Shown: positions 1 to 8,296, counted from the stretch's first letter. The stretch: DNA of 64,000 nucleotides from Fictibacillus norfolkensis (GCF_014836645.1 NZ_JACSQM010000003.1:62001-126000), one strand, 5' to 3'. Translations and numbers: made by a program. Notes: a model not told the origin generated them from the letters alone.

Positions 1-1215
1 GGAGCTAAGGTTTCAGGAGTTTCGCTCGATAAACAAAGTTTATTTCATCAGCCGATCTCCGTATGGGCTGTTTTTTTCGCTTGTATAACAGCTTTCATGG
101 GAATGGGCTTGGTCAATCCTGTTTTACCTTCGATCGCTGAAAATCTTCAAGCTTCCCAAAGTGAAGTGACGTTACTTTATACGAGTTATAATGCAGTGAT
201 GGCTTTTGCCATGCTTATAACAAGCACGGTTTCTTCTAGACTTGGCAATAAAGGGACATTATTGACTGGGGTATTTATAATAGCGACAGTATCTGCGCTA
301 GGAGGTTTTGCTGATAACATCTGGACATTAGTGGGACTCCGCGCAGGTTGGGGACTAGGAAATGCACTATTTGTAGCAACGGCACTAGCTGCGATCGTAT
401 CTCTTTCAAGCAGCGGAACAGCTAAGGCAATTATTTTATATGAAGCAGCCGTAGGTTTAGGAATCTCAATCGGACCCTTACTTGGTGGGACGTTAGGTAG
501 TATTTCATGGAGGTCTCCTTTTTTAGGAGTTTCGACTCTCATGATTCTTGCATTCATGATTCTTTTGATTTTGATGCCTAAACCGAATGCGCAGTTAGCT
601 GTGAAAAAGAAAAAAACACCACTATCCGCTCCGTTTAAAGCGATGAAACATCGTTCACTCTTAGTACTGGGAATCGTTGCGGCACTTTATAACATTGGTT
701 TTTTTACGATCATGGCTTACGCACCATTTGTTCTTGGCTTACATCCGAAGGGATTAGGTTATGTGTTCTTAGGCTGGGGAACACTGCTAGCGATTACTTC
801 GGTATTCATGGCACCAAAGCTTGAGAGAACGTTCGGAACGGTAAAATCTATGGCGATTATGCTTTTCTTGTTTGTAGCTGATCTTGTCATCATGGGATTA
901 TTTACTTCAACTCAATGGGTGATCATTTCAGCGATCGTTTTTGCTGGAGCGATATTAGGTAATACAAATACCTTAATAACAACAGCTGTGATGGAAGCCG
1001 CACCTGTTGAAAGGTCGACTGCATCAGCAGCGTATAGTTTTCTTCGGTTTTTAGGAGCGGCAATATCTCCTTATATGGCGGCAAAACTTGCTGAGATCTT
1101 TAATCCACATCTACCGTTTTATGTAGCTGCAGGATTCGTATTTTTATCAATCATATTCATCGGATGGAACTACAAACATCTAGCGCACGTAGATAGAAAA
1201 GACACTGCCCATTAA
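1..1215 (+). CDS. MFS multidrug-type transporter, 5' end outside window
   Basis: The reading frame is open from base 1, so the N-terminus lies outside the window; the first internal Met is at base 97. The visible 404 residues are almost wholly hydrophobic helices with short polar loops, including an MFS-like loop after helix 2 (SSRLGNKG) and a lysine-rich central cytoplasmic loop near window residues 200-210 (VKKKKTP) separating two six-helix halves. This is the pattern of a 12-helix proton-driven drug exporter of the major facilitator superfamily in the cytoplasmic membrane. The substrate cannot be read from sequence. A strong terminator follows immediately. No regulator is visible because the upstream side is missing. 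Confidence 0.85.
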   Translation, partial: GAKVSGVSLDKQSLFHQPISVWAVFFACITAFMGMGLVNPVLPSIAENLQASQSEVTLLYTSYNAVMAFAMLITSTVSSRLGNKGTLLTGVFIIATVSALGGFADNIWTLVGLRAGWGLGNALFVATALAAIVSLSSSGTAKAIILYEAAVGLGISIGPLLGGTLGSISWRSPFLGVSTLMILAFMILLILMPKPNAQLAVKKKKTPLSAPFKAMKHRSLLVLGIVAALYNIGFFTIMAYAPFVLGLHPKGLGYVFLGWGTLLAITSVFMAPKLERTFGTVKSMAIMLFLFVADLVIMGLFTSTQWVIISAIVFAGAILGNTNTLITTAVMEAAPVERSTASAAYSFLRFLGAAISPYMAAKLAEIFNPHLPFYVAAGFVFLSIIFIGWNYKHLAHVDRKDTAH

Positions 1216-1227
1216 AAAATAGTAGTG

Positions 1228-1262
1228 AAAAAGCCTGCTCCGATAGTTGGAGCAGGCTTTTA
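1228..1262 (+). terminator. Rho-independent terminator after the MFS gene
   Basis: The arms AAAAGCCTGCTCC and GGAGCAGGCTTTT pair around a short loop 13 bases after the MFS stop codon. The A-rich left flank and T-run allow it to work in both directions, so it may also end transcripts coming from the minus-strand map locus. Confidence 0.85.
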
Positions 1263-1269
1263 TGATTGT

Positions 1270-1330
1270 GGGGAATAAATGAATCCAGGAGTTTAAGGCA
1301 TGAATCCACGAGTCTGCAATCCTCGAGACC
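1270..1330 (-). repeat. 21-bp-period direct repeat in 3' region of map locus
   Basis: Read on the minus strand, a head unit (TCTCGAGGATTGCAG, 15 bp) is followed by two units beginning ACTCGTGGATTCAT and ACTCCTGGATTCAT exactly 21 bp apart (plus-strand cores GAATCCACGAGT at 1302 and GAATCCAGGAGT at 1281). It lies between the stop codon of the map remnant and the terminator. The same head and unit recur at 44559-44678. Function unknown. Confidence 0.7.
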
Positions 1331-1359
1331 GTTCAACTCTAGCGGCCGATGCCAAGCAC

Positions 1360-2106
1360 TTACTGCTCGGTCAATATAAGAGGGCCATCCTTAGTGATTG
1401 CAAGTGTATGTTCATATTGAGCTGATAGCTTACCGTCAATGGTTCTAGCTGTCCAGCCATTGTTGTCCATCTTACGTTGCCAAGCACCTTCATTAATCAT
1501 CGGTTCAATTGTAATAACCATACCTTCTTTCAGTTTCAAGCCTTTTCCCGGTTCGCCGTAATGAGGAATCATAGGATCTTCGTGAAGGGTAGGGCCGATG
1601 CCATGAGCTGTAAAATCACGTACTACAGAATAACCTTCTGCTTCAGCATAACTTTGGATGACATGTCCAATATCACCTAGACGATTGCCAACGACGGCTT
1701 GCTCGATGCCTTTGTATAAGGAGTTTTTAGTTACGTCTAGCAAACGTTGCTTGTCTGTCGAGATATCACCAACAGCATAGGTCCAAGCAGAGTCGGCTAA
1801 TCCGCCTTTTAGATTGACGACCATATTAATGGTTACGATATCACCCTTTTTTAAAGGCTGTTTACGCGGAAACCCATGACAGATCTCATCGTTAATGGAA
1901 GCACATGTTGCGTATCGATAACCGTGAAATCCTTTTTGTTAAGGGGTTGCCCCATGTTCAGCTAAGAACTTTTCAACGAACTGATCAATCTCTAGCGTTG
2001 TGATACCTGGTCGGATTCGTTTAGCGATTTCTTTGTGAACGGCCGCTAGCAATTTTCCAGCATTGTGCATAAGCTCAATTTCTCGAGCTGATTTCAAATG
2101 AATCAT
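1360..2106 (-). pseudogene. map: Methionine aminopeptidase (type I), broken by an in-frame stop
   Basis: A full-length 248-codon type I methionine aminopeptidase frame starts at an ATG at 2106 behind a GGG-rich ribosome site, but codon 56 is TAA (bases 1941-1939) where the context GATP-x-QKGFHGY suggests an original GAA. The enzyme normally removes N-terminal Met using two metal ions. Here the first metal aspartate is Asn (TINMVV in place of the family's IDxxV) and the Gly before the metal His of GHG is Ala (TAHGIG); the second Asp (ADSAW), the EP and the EHT glutamates remain. Nonsense plus ligand loss argue for genuine decay. A shorter protein could restart at 1824 but would lack the N-terminal half of the fold. 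Another map gene presumably exists elsewhere, since the function is essential. Confidence 0.85.
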
Positions 2107-2189
2107 GTAAATCCCTTCTTTTCAAGTCAGATTTCTATTTCATTATTGTAATGGAAAATAATTAGAAAATGAAATATTGTGCTACAAAT

Positions 2190-2220
2190 GAAAAAGGTTC
2201 GGAATAATACCGAACCTTTT
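2190..2220 (-). terminator. Terminator of ctaB
   Basis: Perfect stem AAAGGTTCGG / CCGAACCTTT with A- and T-runs, three bases beyond the ctaB stop codon. It insulates ctaB from the map remnant downstream. Confidence 0.85.
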
Positions 2221-2222
2221 CT

Positions 2223-3158
2223 CTAATTTAATATAAAAATACCAACTAACGAGTAGACGATAACTGTAGAAAACAGAATCGTCATATGGATTAGAGAATA
2301 GATAAAGAGCAGCTTTGCCCATTTCTCAGAATCCTTGTTTTTCTTGTAGCCATAGATACTTAGCACGAGCCATCCAACATTCATAAGAAGTGCCACCAAC
2401 GTTAAGCCTAGGCTTAATGGTAGAAACAAGAAGCTTGTTAAACTCAGTAACACAAGATAGATATTGGTTTGTGTATACGTTCTTTTTACCCCTTTTACAA
2501 CCGGAAGCATCGGTATTCGAGCCGCCTTATATTCATCATGACGGCGAATGGCGATGGCATAAAAGTGAGGCATCTGCCAAATGACCTGGATGATGAAGAG
2601 TGCTGCAATCGCGGGGTGTGCAAGTGTCCCAGTCATTGCTGCCCAACCGATAAGTGGAGGCATCGCACCTGAAATACTGCCTACTTCCGTGTTATAGATC
2701 GTTCTTCGTTTCGTCCACATCGTATAAGGAACGACATAAAAGAAAAGACCTAAGAAACCTAATAATGCCGCAAGCGGTGTAGTGAAGGCAAGGGCGATAA
2801 TACCAAGCACAGCCATAATACCAGCGAGTGTAATAGCAAATTTCGTATCGATCTCACCTGTAACCGTAGGCCGGCTCTTCGTTCTTTCCATGATCGCATC
2901 AATATCGCGGTCATATACATTATTTAACGTACCAGCAGCACCTATTACTAAAATGGTTCCGATCAATGCGAATACAACATCAAGCAACTTAGTGCCAGGA
3001 TCAATATCGTACGTATATAATGCCAGCGTAAGTCCGGCAAACATAGGAACGAGGTTAGACTTAATGATTCCCGTTTTCACAGTTTGTGACAGAATCGCTG
3101 ACCGTTTTTGTTTTTCTACTTTCAACGTTTTTTCCATACTATAAGACACCATCTTCAC
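2223..3158 (-). CDS. ctaB: Protoheme IX farnesyltransferase (heme O synthase)
   Basis: Transfers the farnesyl group from farnesyl diphosphate to heme B to make heme O, the precursor of heme A for terminal oxidases; an integral membrane enzyme of the UbiA superfamily. About nine hydrophobic helices are visible, and the two aspartate-rich loops are present: NNVYDRDIDAIMERTKSRP near residues 100-120 and RRHDEYKAARIPML near 215-230. At 311 residues it is full length. The start is taken as GTG at 3158, because a GAGAGAGA ribosome site lies 7-8 bases upstream; ATG at 3152 is possible. Unlike B. subtilis, no ctaA is adjacent. Its own terminator follows. Confidence 0.93.
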   Translation of the reverse strand: MKMVSYSMEKTLKVEKQKRSAILSQTVKTGIIKSNLVPMFAGLTLALYTYDIDPGTKLLDVVFALIGTILVIGAAGTLNNVYDRDIDAIMERTKSRPTVTGEIDTKFAITLAGIMAVLGIIALAFTTPLAALLGFLGLFFYVVPYTMWTKRRTIYNTEVGSISGAMPPLIGWAAMTGTLAHPAIAALFIIQVIWQMPHFYAIAIRRHDEYKAARIPMLPVVKGVKRTYTQTNIYLVLLSLTSFLFLPLSLGLTLVALLMNVGWLVLSIYGYKKNKDSEKWAKLLFIYSLIHMTILFSTVIVYSLVGIFILN

Positions 3159-3332
3159 AATAATTCTCTCTCTATATTATCCATATAGTGTAACCTTAAA
3201 TCCACTTCTATTAAAGCACTAAATGAATTCCCAGTTCAAATAATAGAACACCTTAATACACTTTACACAAAGGTTTTGTGAACGTTCTGTGAGGTTTATG
3301 TGATAGAAATGTGATACAAACGCTTACGTAGC

Positions 3333-3799
3333 TTATAATCGCTCTGTTTCATTCCTTTGTTTTTTATTACCGACATAAATAAAACGGAGTGCAACTAACA
3401 TCAAAAGGATCGCGAGCATGCGTTCCCAAGTGAAAGGAACGGATAGCCCTCCAAAAAATCCAAAATGATCAATAACCATACCTGAAGATAGCTGGCCGAT
3501 GACCGTTGCAATATTTGTAGCGATGACTCCAATACGAGGAACTGCAACCACCGTTAAAAACAAGTAACCAACCCCGAACCAAACGGCTGCTAGCTGCCAT
3601 TTTGGTGCTTCAAAGACCTTTAAGATGTTACCTTCACCAAAGAAAAGAATAAGAATGGCTAATAGGAGAGCTCCTGAGAAAAACGTAAAAAACGCAGCTT
3701 CATACGTACCTGATTTTCTACTGAATGCTCCGTTAATAGAGGATTGAGCACTAAGCAACACGCCACCTATGACTGATCCTAGAAGAATTATTATTGCAT
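3333..3799 (-). pseudogene. YdcZ/DUF606-type DMT transporter, frameshifted just after the start
   Basis: Encodes a four-to-five-helix protein of the YdcZ (DUF606) branch of the drug/metabolite transporter superfamily; such proteins commonly come as tandem pairs. A ribosome site AAGGAAGGG precedes ATG at 3799, but the frame from this ATG hits TAA at once (ATG CAA TAA). The frame that carries the protein (IIILLGSVIGGVLLSAQSSINGAF onward) is shifted by one, and the span of 467 bp is one base short of a whole number of codons, consistent with one lost base. A 142-residue product could still start at GTG 3761. Either a mutation or a sequencing indel explains it. Confidence 0.65.
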
Positions 3800-4224
3800 G
3801 TTGTAATCCCTTCCTTTCTAGTAATGAGCAGCAGTGAGAATGTCATGAGAGCCACTGCAATAAGTTTTTCTTTGTTAACATGGGCTTTTGAACTCCCTAA
3901 CCAGCCCTTGTGCTCAATAAGCATACTCATAGCCATCTGACCGATGATGACAGAAATCATTGCTATTCCAACGCCAACAATCGGTATAGATATAATTAAG
4001 ATTGTCAGATAGATGGTACCTAGGACTCCACCAGAAAGTTCCCACTTTGGCGGGAACCCTTACCTAAAAACAGAACGACGATTCCTAAAATAATGGCACC
4101 AACAAAAAAGTTGTAAAAGCTGCTTTCTAATTTTCCAATCGTTTTGCCTAGTTCTCCGTAGATCGCCCCTTCAACTTAAAGAGACTCCGGCAAGTAGTGC
4201 TAAAAGATAAGTCCATATCTTCAT
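3751..4224 (-). pseudogene. Second YdcZ/DUF606-type DMT transporter, multiple frameshifts
   Basis: An upstream paralogue of the gene at 3333-3799. A good ribosome site (AAGGAG) and ATG at 4224 start MKIWTYLLALLAGVSLS, then a stop; the protein resumes in another frame (VEGAIYGELGKTIGKLESSF, VGAIILGIVVLFLGKG), and again in a third (SGGVLGTIYLTILIISIP, MISVIIGQMAMSMLIEHKGW). All pieces of a YdcZ domain are present in order, so at least two indels separate them. Downstream of the ArsR-like remnant on the same strand, it fits a regulator-transporter operon that has decayed. Confidence 0.7.
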
Positions 4225-4321
4225 AAACAAAACTCCTTCATATTTACATATTTAAAATTATCGATATAAAAAACAAAAAAAGAAGAACCTATAATTCTTC
4301 TTTCAGATAGGTAGCTAACTC

Positions 4322-4606
4322 TTAAATGTTTTTTTCGTTTCTCCGATAGTACGTCCATTTGCCATGACGCTCTGATTCAAGCAAACCAGCTTTCTGCATC
4401 ATCGATAAATATTGGGATACAGTGGATTGCGAAAGATTCGCTTTTTCCTGTATATCTCCCACACAGATACCGACTTTCTCATTAATCGTTTTTGAAAGAT
4501 GAGCAGTACGTTTATCAAAGTGTTGTAGAGGTTCTTAGAGCCATTTCAGAATGTCGAGGCGAATGTCGTTGGAAAGCGCCTTAAATACATCGATAGGATT
4601 GTTCAT
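4322..4606 (-). pseudogene. ArsR-family winged-helix regulator with in-frame stop
   Basis: A 94-codon frame from ATG 4606 reads MNNPIDVFKALSNDIRLDIL, then TAA at codon 24 (bases 4537-4535), then a complete ArsR-type helix-turn-helix: VGDIQEKANLSQSTVSQYL followed by the wing KAGLLESERHGKWTYY. The stop replaces a codon in the usual 'LKxP' position and is explained by a single A-to-T change in AAA. ArsR proteins are dimeric repressors that usually regulate the next operon, here the YdcZ-like pair, 98 bases downstream. The product as it stands would be a 23-residue peptide, so the locus is probably unregulated or dead. Confidence 0.75.
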
Positions 4607-4731
4607 GTTTTTTATTCTAATCGGCTTTTCTAGATCTTTTTGTAAACACTCGTTAAAATTGGAAAAAAATGAAACAAATTAGTTTCTTGAATCGTAATAT
4701 TATGTAGAAAACAAATGGGAGGGAAGTAAAG

Positions 4732-4989
4732 ATGGAATCCATATTATCGATTCTAGTTCTTGTTACGTTGATTTTCTCCATTACATATGTCATACGACAA
4801 AGGCGTTCACAAGGAATAACAGGTCTGAGGACGGCATTAACATCGATTTGTTTTTTCTTAATCGCGATAGTTAATCTTTTAGCCTACTGGTTTGATTTCC
4901 TAGGAATCTGGAGCTGGGGAACTTCGGTTGTTCTTTTACTGTTGGGGGCTTACTTTACTAAATACTTAAGAAAAGTTGAACAAGTTTAA
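4732..4989 (+). CDS. Small three-helix membrane protein, unknown
   Basis: An 85-residue protein with three hydrophobic segments (about residues 3-20, 35-54 and 60-76), a basic loop after the first helix (RQRRSQG) and a charged C-terminus. A good ribosome site (GGGAGGGAAG) precedes ATG 4732. It is divergent from the ArsR-like remnant, so the two may share a promoter region. I do not recognise a family; the function is unknown. Confidence 0.7.
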   Translation: MESILSILVLVTLIFSITYVIRQRRSQGITGLRTALTSICFFLIAIVNLLAYWFDFLGIWSWGTSVVLLLLGAYFTKYLRKVEQV

Positions 4990-5155
4990 ATGTTTTCATA
5001 ACTTCACTTTAAATTAAAACGTTCTTACTACTAGAAAATATTAAAATAAGGTTTAAAGTCCTAATTTTGAAGGGTATTTGTAAAAGTAGAAAAAATATCC
5101 AATTAATTGTGATATAGTGCCTATATGAATATTTAGTGTAAGGCGGTGAAATTTC

Positions 5156-5506
5156 ATGGATCCTTATTTATCATCCCTATATAGTTTGTTAAGGATTAAA
5201 GAGGAACAGTTGGAACGCTTGAATAGATGTCAAAGTGAAATGCAACAACATCAACAAGCATTTCAGAATGACAAATACCTGTGTTTAAATCCTGAATTAT
5301 CTTCTGTAACTTGGACTGGAATGCTAGCAAATCAATTTGAAGATATTCGAGAAAATAGAATGTTGATAGAGTACGAAGATATAGAAAATAATCAATTTGA
5401 ATCTGTTTTTAGTGTGATTAGTAATAAGATTATGGATATTCAATCTGAGATTAAATCTATTCAGGACTCAATTTCTGTAGCTAAACAAGCTAGTATAAAA
5501 AGTTAA
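5156..5506 (+). CDS. YwqH-like (DUF5082) partner of an LXG toxin
   Basis: A 116-residue, mostly helical, coiled-coil protein. Features are a central tryptophan turn (TWTGMLANQFEDIR, about residues 58-71) resembling the WXG-type hairpin, and a second long helix rich in Q, S and I at the C-terminus. It is the first gene of a cassette that continues with a second small helical protein and an LXG protein, exactly the order of B. subtilis ywqH-ywqI-ywqJ. In known LXG systems such partners bind the LXG domain and target it to the type VII secretion system. It begins at ATG 5156 behind AAGGCGGTG. The family assignment rests mainly on context and helical pattern. Confidence 0.75.
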   Translation: MDPYLSSLYSLLRIKEEQLERLNRCQSEMQQHQQAFQNDKYLCLNPELSSVTWTGMLANQFEDIRENRMLIEYEDIENNQFESVFSVISNKIMDIQSEIKSIQDSISVAKQASIKS

Positions 5507-5529
5507 CGTAATCTTAAGGAGTGATTAAC

Positions 5530-5805
5530 TTGGGTGAAATCAGAATTAAGTATAGTGATGTTCAAGAGTCTTTGTCCAAAATCCAATCTGCTGTTCAATC
5601 ATTGAAGCCAAATACACCTAAATCTTTAGGAGAAGGTAATGTTTTAGAATCAATAGACAAATTAAATAGCTTAAATCAAATTCTTCAACAAACTTTAATG
5701 ACTTATCAACAATTAATAATAAAGAATTTAGAAGGTACTCAGAAATCTGTAAAAATGATGCAAGAGACCGATGAGGGACTAGTAACAACTATGATACAAA
5801 GGTAA
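5530..5805 (+). CDS. YwqI-like (DUF5344) partner of an LXG toxin
   Basis: A 91-residue helical protein beginning MGEIRIKYSDVQESLSKIQ, the typical opening of the DUF5344/YwqI family. It has two predicted helices separated by a PNTPKSLGEGN turn near residue 35, as in WXG100 hairpins. I chose TTG 5530 as start because AAGGAG lies eight bases upstream; a GTG at 5521 overlaps that ribosome site. It lies 23 bases after the DUF5082-like gene and 17 before the LXG gene, so all three should be co-expressed. It probably acts as a second targeting or chaperone subunit for the LXG protein. Confidence 0.75.
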   Translation: MGEIRIKYSDVQESLSKIQSAVQSLKPNTPKSLGEGNVLESIDKLNSLNQILQQTLMTYQQLIIKNLEGTQKSVKMMQETDEGLVTTMIQR

Positions 5806-5822
5806 GGAGGAAATGGAAATTA

Positions 5823-7190
5823 ATGAAAACGCTTAATGCTGACTCCCTTTACAATGGGGTACATGAGTTAGATTTAATTTTGTCTAGTTTTACAGATCAG
5901 TTAAGACAAATCCAGTCTGCAATTAATGAACTTGTTTCTTTAGAAGATTCTCTAAAAGGAAAAGGAGGAACCTCAATAAGGGGATTCTTCCAAGATTGTC
6001 ATGAGCCATTTCTAACCTTTTGTATTTCATGTTTAACGAACTACGGAAACACGTTAAAGAATATTCAAAGTGCGTTAAAATCTCTAGATGCTTCTCCCAA
6101 TGCATTTATCAGGCAAAGTTTTTTAGAAAATGAATTAAGAAACGGTTTGCGAAAAGTTAAAGAGAATACAATTGAATTAACTCAAGATGCCAATCAAAGT
6201 ATGCAAAGTGTCAGTGATATCGTCTTTCTTCCTAGGCTTAACGAATCAGAGTTTGTTAATCAAGTAGAAGAAGCTAACAGATCATCAATTCAAACAATAG
6301 AGAAATTAATAGAGTTTGATTTAATGCAAACCAATGCTCTTAGTTCAATTGAACAACAGATACTTAAAATGAACCAATTTATTGAACAAATCGAATCAAT
6401 GTTTCAAAGCGGTCAATTAAGTCTAGCTAGTTATAAACCAGGTCAATTGTGGAGCCGGAATAAATCTGAAGTAGGGAATGGAAATTCAAAATCAAAAGAA
6501 TCAAAGCTTAATAATCCAGTAAAAGAGAAAGAATTAGAGTGGTGGGAAAAGGAACTTCCTGGTGATGACCCAAGGGCAGTTCTTGATTTATCTGCTCCTG
6601 TAAATTCCGCAGGTAATGCGTTTGGAACTTTAACAGAAGGAGCAGCGTTTGCGAAGTCTGCTTATAATACTCAAGTAAAAGGTTTCGGTATTTCAAAACA
6701 TAATGATAACTTTCACGTAAAAAATGGAAAAGTAGAGAATATCAAAGGTAAAAAGTATCATAAAAATTGGATTGATTCACAATTAAAAAGAGGAAATACA
6801 CCTGAGATAGCTAAGCATGTTAAGCCAGGATCTATAGTAAAAACCACTATGAAGGGTGGACTTTCATGGTTAGGAGTGGGTATAACAACTACTGAAAATG
6901 CATATGAAAATATAAAGAACGATGAATCAACCTCTAAAATTGTTGGGGATGCTGGTGTAGATGTAGGTCTAGGTGCAGTGTCACTGGGCACAGGTGCAGT
7001 TTTTGTTTCTGCAGTGGTTGCCTCTGGTGGAACAGTACTAGTAGCTGCAGCTGCTGGTCTAATAATTTCTTCGGCTATAACTTTTGCGTTTGAAGGAATA
7101 AAAACAGGAAAAGATCAAAAAAGTGCGTCTGATAAAATAAAAGATGGAGTTCAAAAAGGCGTTAAAACAATTGCTAGTTGGTTTAAATAA
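5823..7190 (+). CDS. LXG-domain type VII secretion effector with glycine-rich membrane-active-looking C-terminus
   Basis: A 455-residue polymorphic toxin. Residues 1 to about 210 form the LXG domain: a helical, Q/N/S-rich N-terminus starting KTLNADSLYNGVHELDLIL with a GKGGTSIRGFFQDCHEPFL turn. A linker (about 215-250, KESKLNNPVKEKELEWWEK) leads to a middle region and then two glycine/alanine-rich hydrophobic stretches (about 385-430: VGLGAVSLGTGAVFVSAVVASG and AAAAGLIISSAITFAF, each separated by only a few residues). No nuclease, ADP-ribosyltransferase or NADase motif is visible. By analogy with pore-forming LXG toxins of the TelE type (glycine zipper), I infer that it depolarises target membranes; this is an inference. 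The next gene is a polytopic membrane protein, as expected for immunity to such a toxin. Confidence 0.8.
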   Translation: MKTLNADSLYNGVHELDLILSSFTDQLRQIQSAINELVSLEDSLKGKGGTSIRGFFQDCHEPFLTFCISCLTNYGNTLKNIQSALKSLDASPNAFIRQSFLENELRNGLRKVKENTIELTQDANQSMQSVSDIVFLPRLNESEFVNQVEEANRSSIQTIEKLIEFDLMQTNALSSIEQQILKMNQFIEQIESMFQSGQLSLASYKPGQLWSRNKSEVGNGNSKSKESKLNNPVKEKELEWWEKELPGDDPRAVLDLSAPVNSAGNAFGTLTEGAAFAKSAYNTQVKGFGISKHNDNFHVKNGKVENIKGKKYHKNWIDSQLKRGNTPEIAKHVKPGSIVKTTMKGGLSWLGVGITTTENAYENIKNDESTSKIVGDAGVDVGLGAVSLGTGAVFVSAVVASGGTVLVAAAAGLIISSAITFAFEGIKTGKDQKSASDKIKDGVQKGVKTIASWFK

Positions 7191-7210
7191 ATTATTAGGT
7201 GGTTTTAGAG

Positions 7211-7921
7211 TTGAAACTTGATGAAAACATTAAATTTAGAAATTTACCTGATGCATTCAAGGAACATTTAACCTTCTTTGCTTCATTTCAAATAAAACAA
7301 ATAATAGGGGCATTTACGTTTATTGGGCTTGATTTAGTAATTATTATGCCTTTACTTTTCCCATATATTGAGGAAGTGTTATTTATAACCCTCCCCTTAA
7401 TTCTCCTCATTAATGTTTGGGCAATACGGTTATTAATCAAAAACCCATCTGAAACTGAATTTGAGAGTTTGCTATATTTAGGTTTTTTAGGTGCTGTAGG
7501 ATCGTTCTGCTATTTCGTTTTAACCCAAAAAATGAGTTATTGGTTATTAAATATTGATTCTCCTTTATATTACATAATTTCACTTGTTGCTTATGTTGTT
7601 TTAATTCTCGTTTTTATTTATAAAAAAAATAATAAGTTTTCCTCTATTCAAATCGATGTAAATAAGAATAATAGCAGTTTGATTTGGAATAAAGTATTTA
7701 CTTGGTCGGTACCTGCTGGATATATAATCGTTCATATTCTAATGAACCAATCATCTGCTTTGCTTCATAGTTATATGATAATTATGTACTCAGGACTTTT
7801 GATATTCTTTACAGATATTTCAGTGAAGTTTTTCCATAGATACCTGTTTATAAAGTCAAATATACACTTAGTTAAGCTGTCAAAGTCAAAGACTTCAAAA
7901 TTAAATGCAAAAAAAATTTAA
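7211..7921 (+). CDS. Polytopic membrane protein, candidate immunity to the LXG toxin
   Basis: A 236-residue protein with about six hydrophobic helices (roughly residues 35-60, 65-85, 95-115, 125-145, 165-185 and 190-210) and a lysine-rich cytoplasmic tail. It starts 20 bases after the LXG stop codon; TTG 7211 is favoured because AGGTGG lies eight bases upstream, although GTG 7199 is in frame. No recognised transporter motif is seen. Immunity genes follow their toxin directly, and those for membrane-acting LXG toxins are membrane proteins, so this role is inferred from position and topology. Its very AT-rich codons match those of the toxin and differ from the neighbouring core genes, which fits joint horizontal transfer. 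Confidence 0.7.
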   Translation: MKLDENIKFRNLPDAFKEHLTFFASFQIKQIIGAFTFIGLDLVIIMPLLFPYIEEVLFITLPLILLINVWAIRLLIKNPSETEFESLLYLGFLGAVGSFCYFVLTQKMSYWLLNIDSPLYYIISLVAYVVLILVFIYKKNNKFSSIQIDVNKNNSSLIWNKVFTWSVPAGYIIVHILMNQSSALLHSYMIIMYSGLLIFFTDISVKFFHRYLFIKSNIHLVKLSKSKTSKLNAKKI

Positions 7922-8006
7922 AATAAATTATTGCTATCATATTCATTCTTTAATTATGAGTAGAGTGGCATAGTCTTGATAGATTAATAGAAAAGGAGAT
8001 AAGTTA

Positions 8007-8273
8007 ATGAAAATACAAAACCTTTTACCTAACGGCTCAATAGTGTTACTTACAGGAGGAAATAAAAAATTAATGATTTACGGCAGGAAACAACTTGTGG
8101 TTGATGAACAAGAAATACAATATGATTATATTTCGGTTCCATATCCTGAGGGACACATCAATGAAGAACATACATATGTTTTTAACCATTCAGATATTGA
8201 AGAAATTATTTTTAGAGGATATGAGAACGAAGAGGAACAAGAATTTCAGTTGGTTTTAAACTCCGTAAATTAA
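8007..8273 (+). CDS. DUF4176-like protein of the type VII cassette
   Basis: An 88-residue acidic soluble protein. The opening KIQNLLPNGSIVLLTGGNKKLMIYGR and the later YPEGHINEEHTYVFNHSDIEEIIFRGYENEEEQEF pattern match my memory of the DUF4176 family, which is repeatedly found beside LXG toxin genes in Bacillus and Listeria. It begins at ATG 8007 behind AAAAGGAGAT. The molecular function is unknown; a role as accessory or chaperone in toxin delivery is suggested only by this recurrent gene neighbourhood. A strong terminator follows and closes the cassette. Confidence 0.75.
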   Translation: MKIQNLLPNGSIVLLTGGNKKLMIYGRKQLVVDEQEIQYDYISVPYPEGHINEEHTYVFNHSDIEEIIFRGYENEEEQEFQLVLNSVN

Positions 8274-8296
8274 TAGTTGATAATATTAATAGAAAT

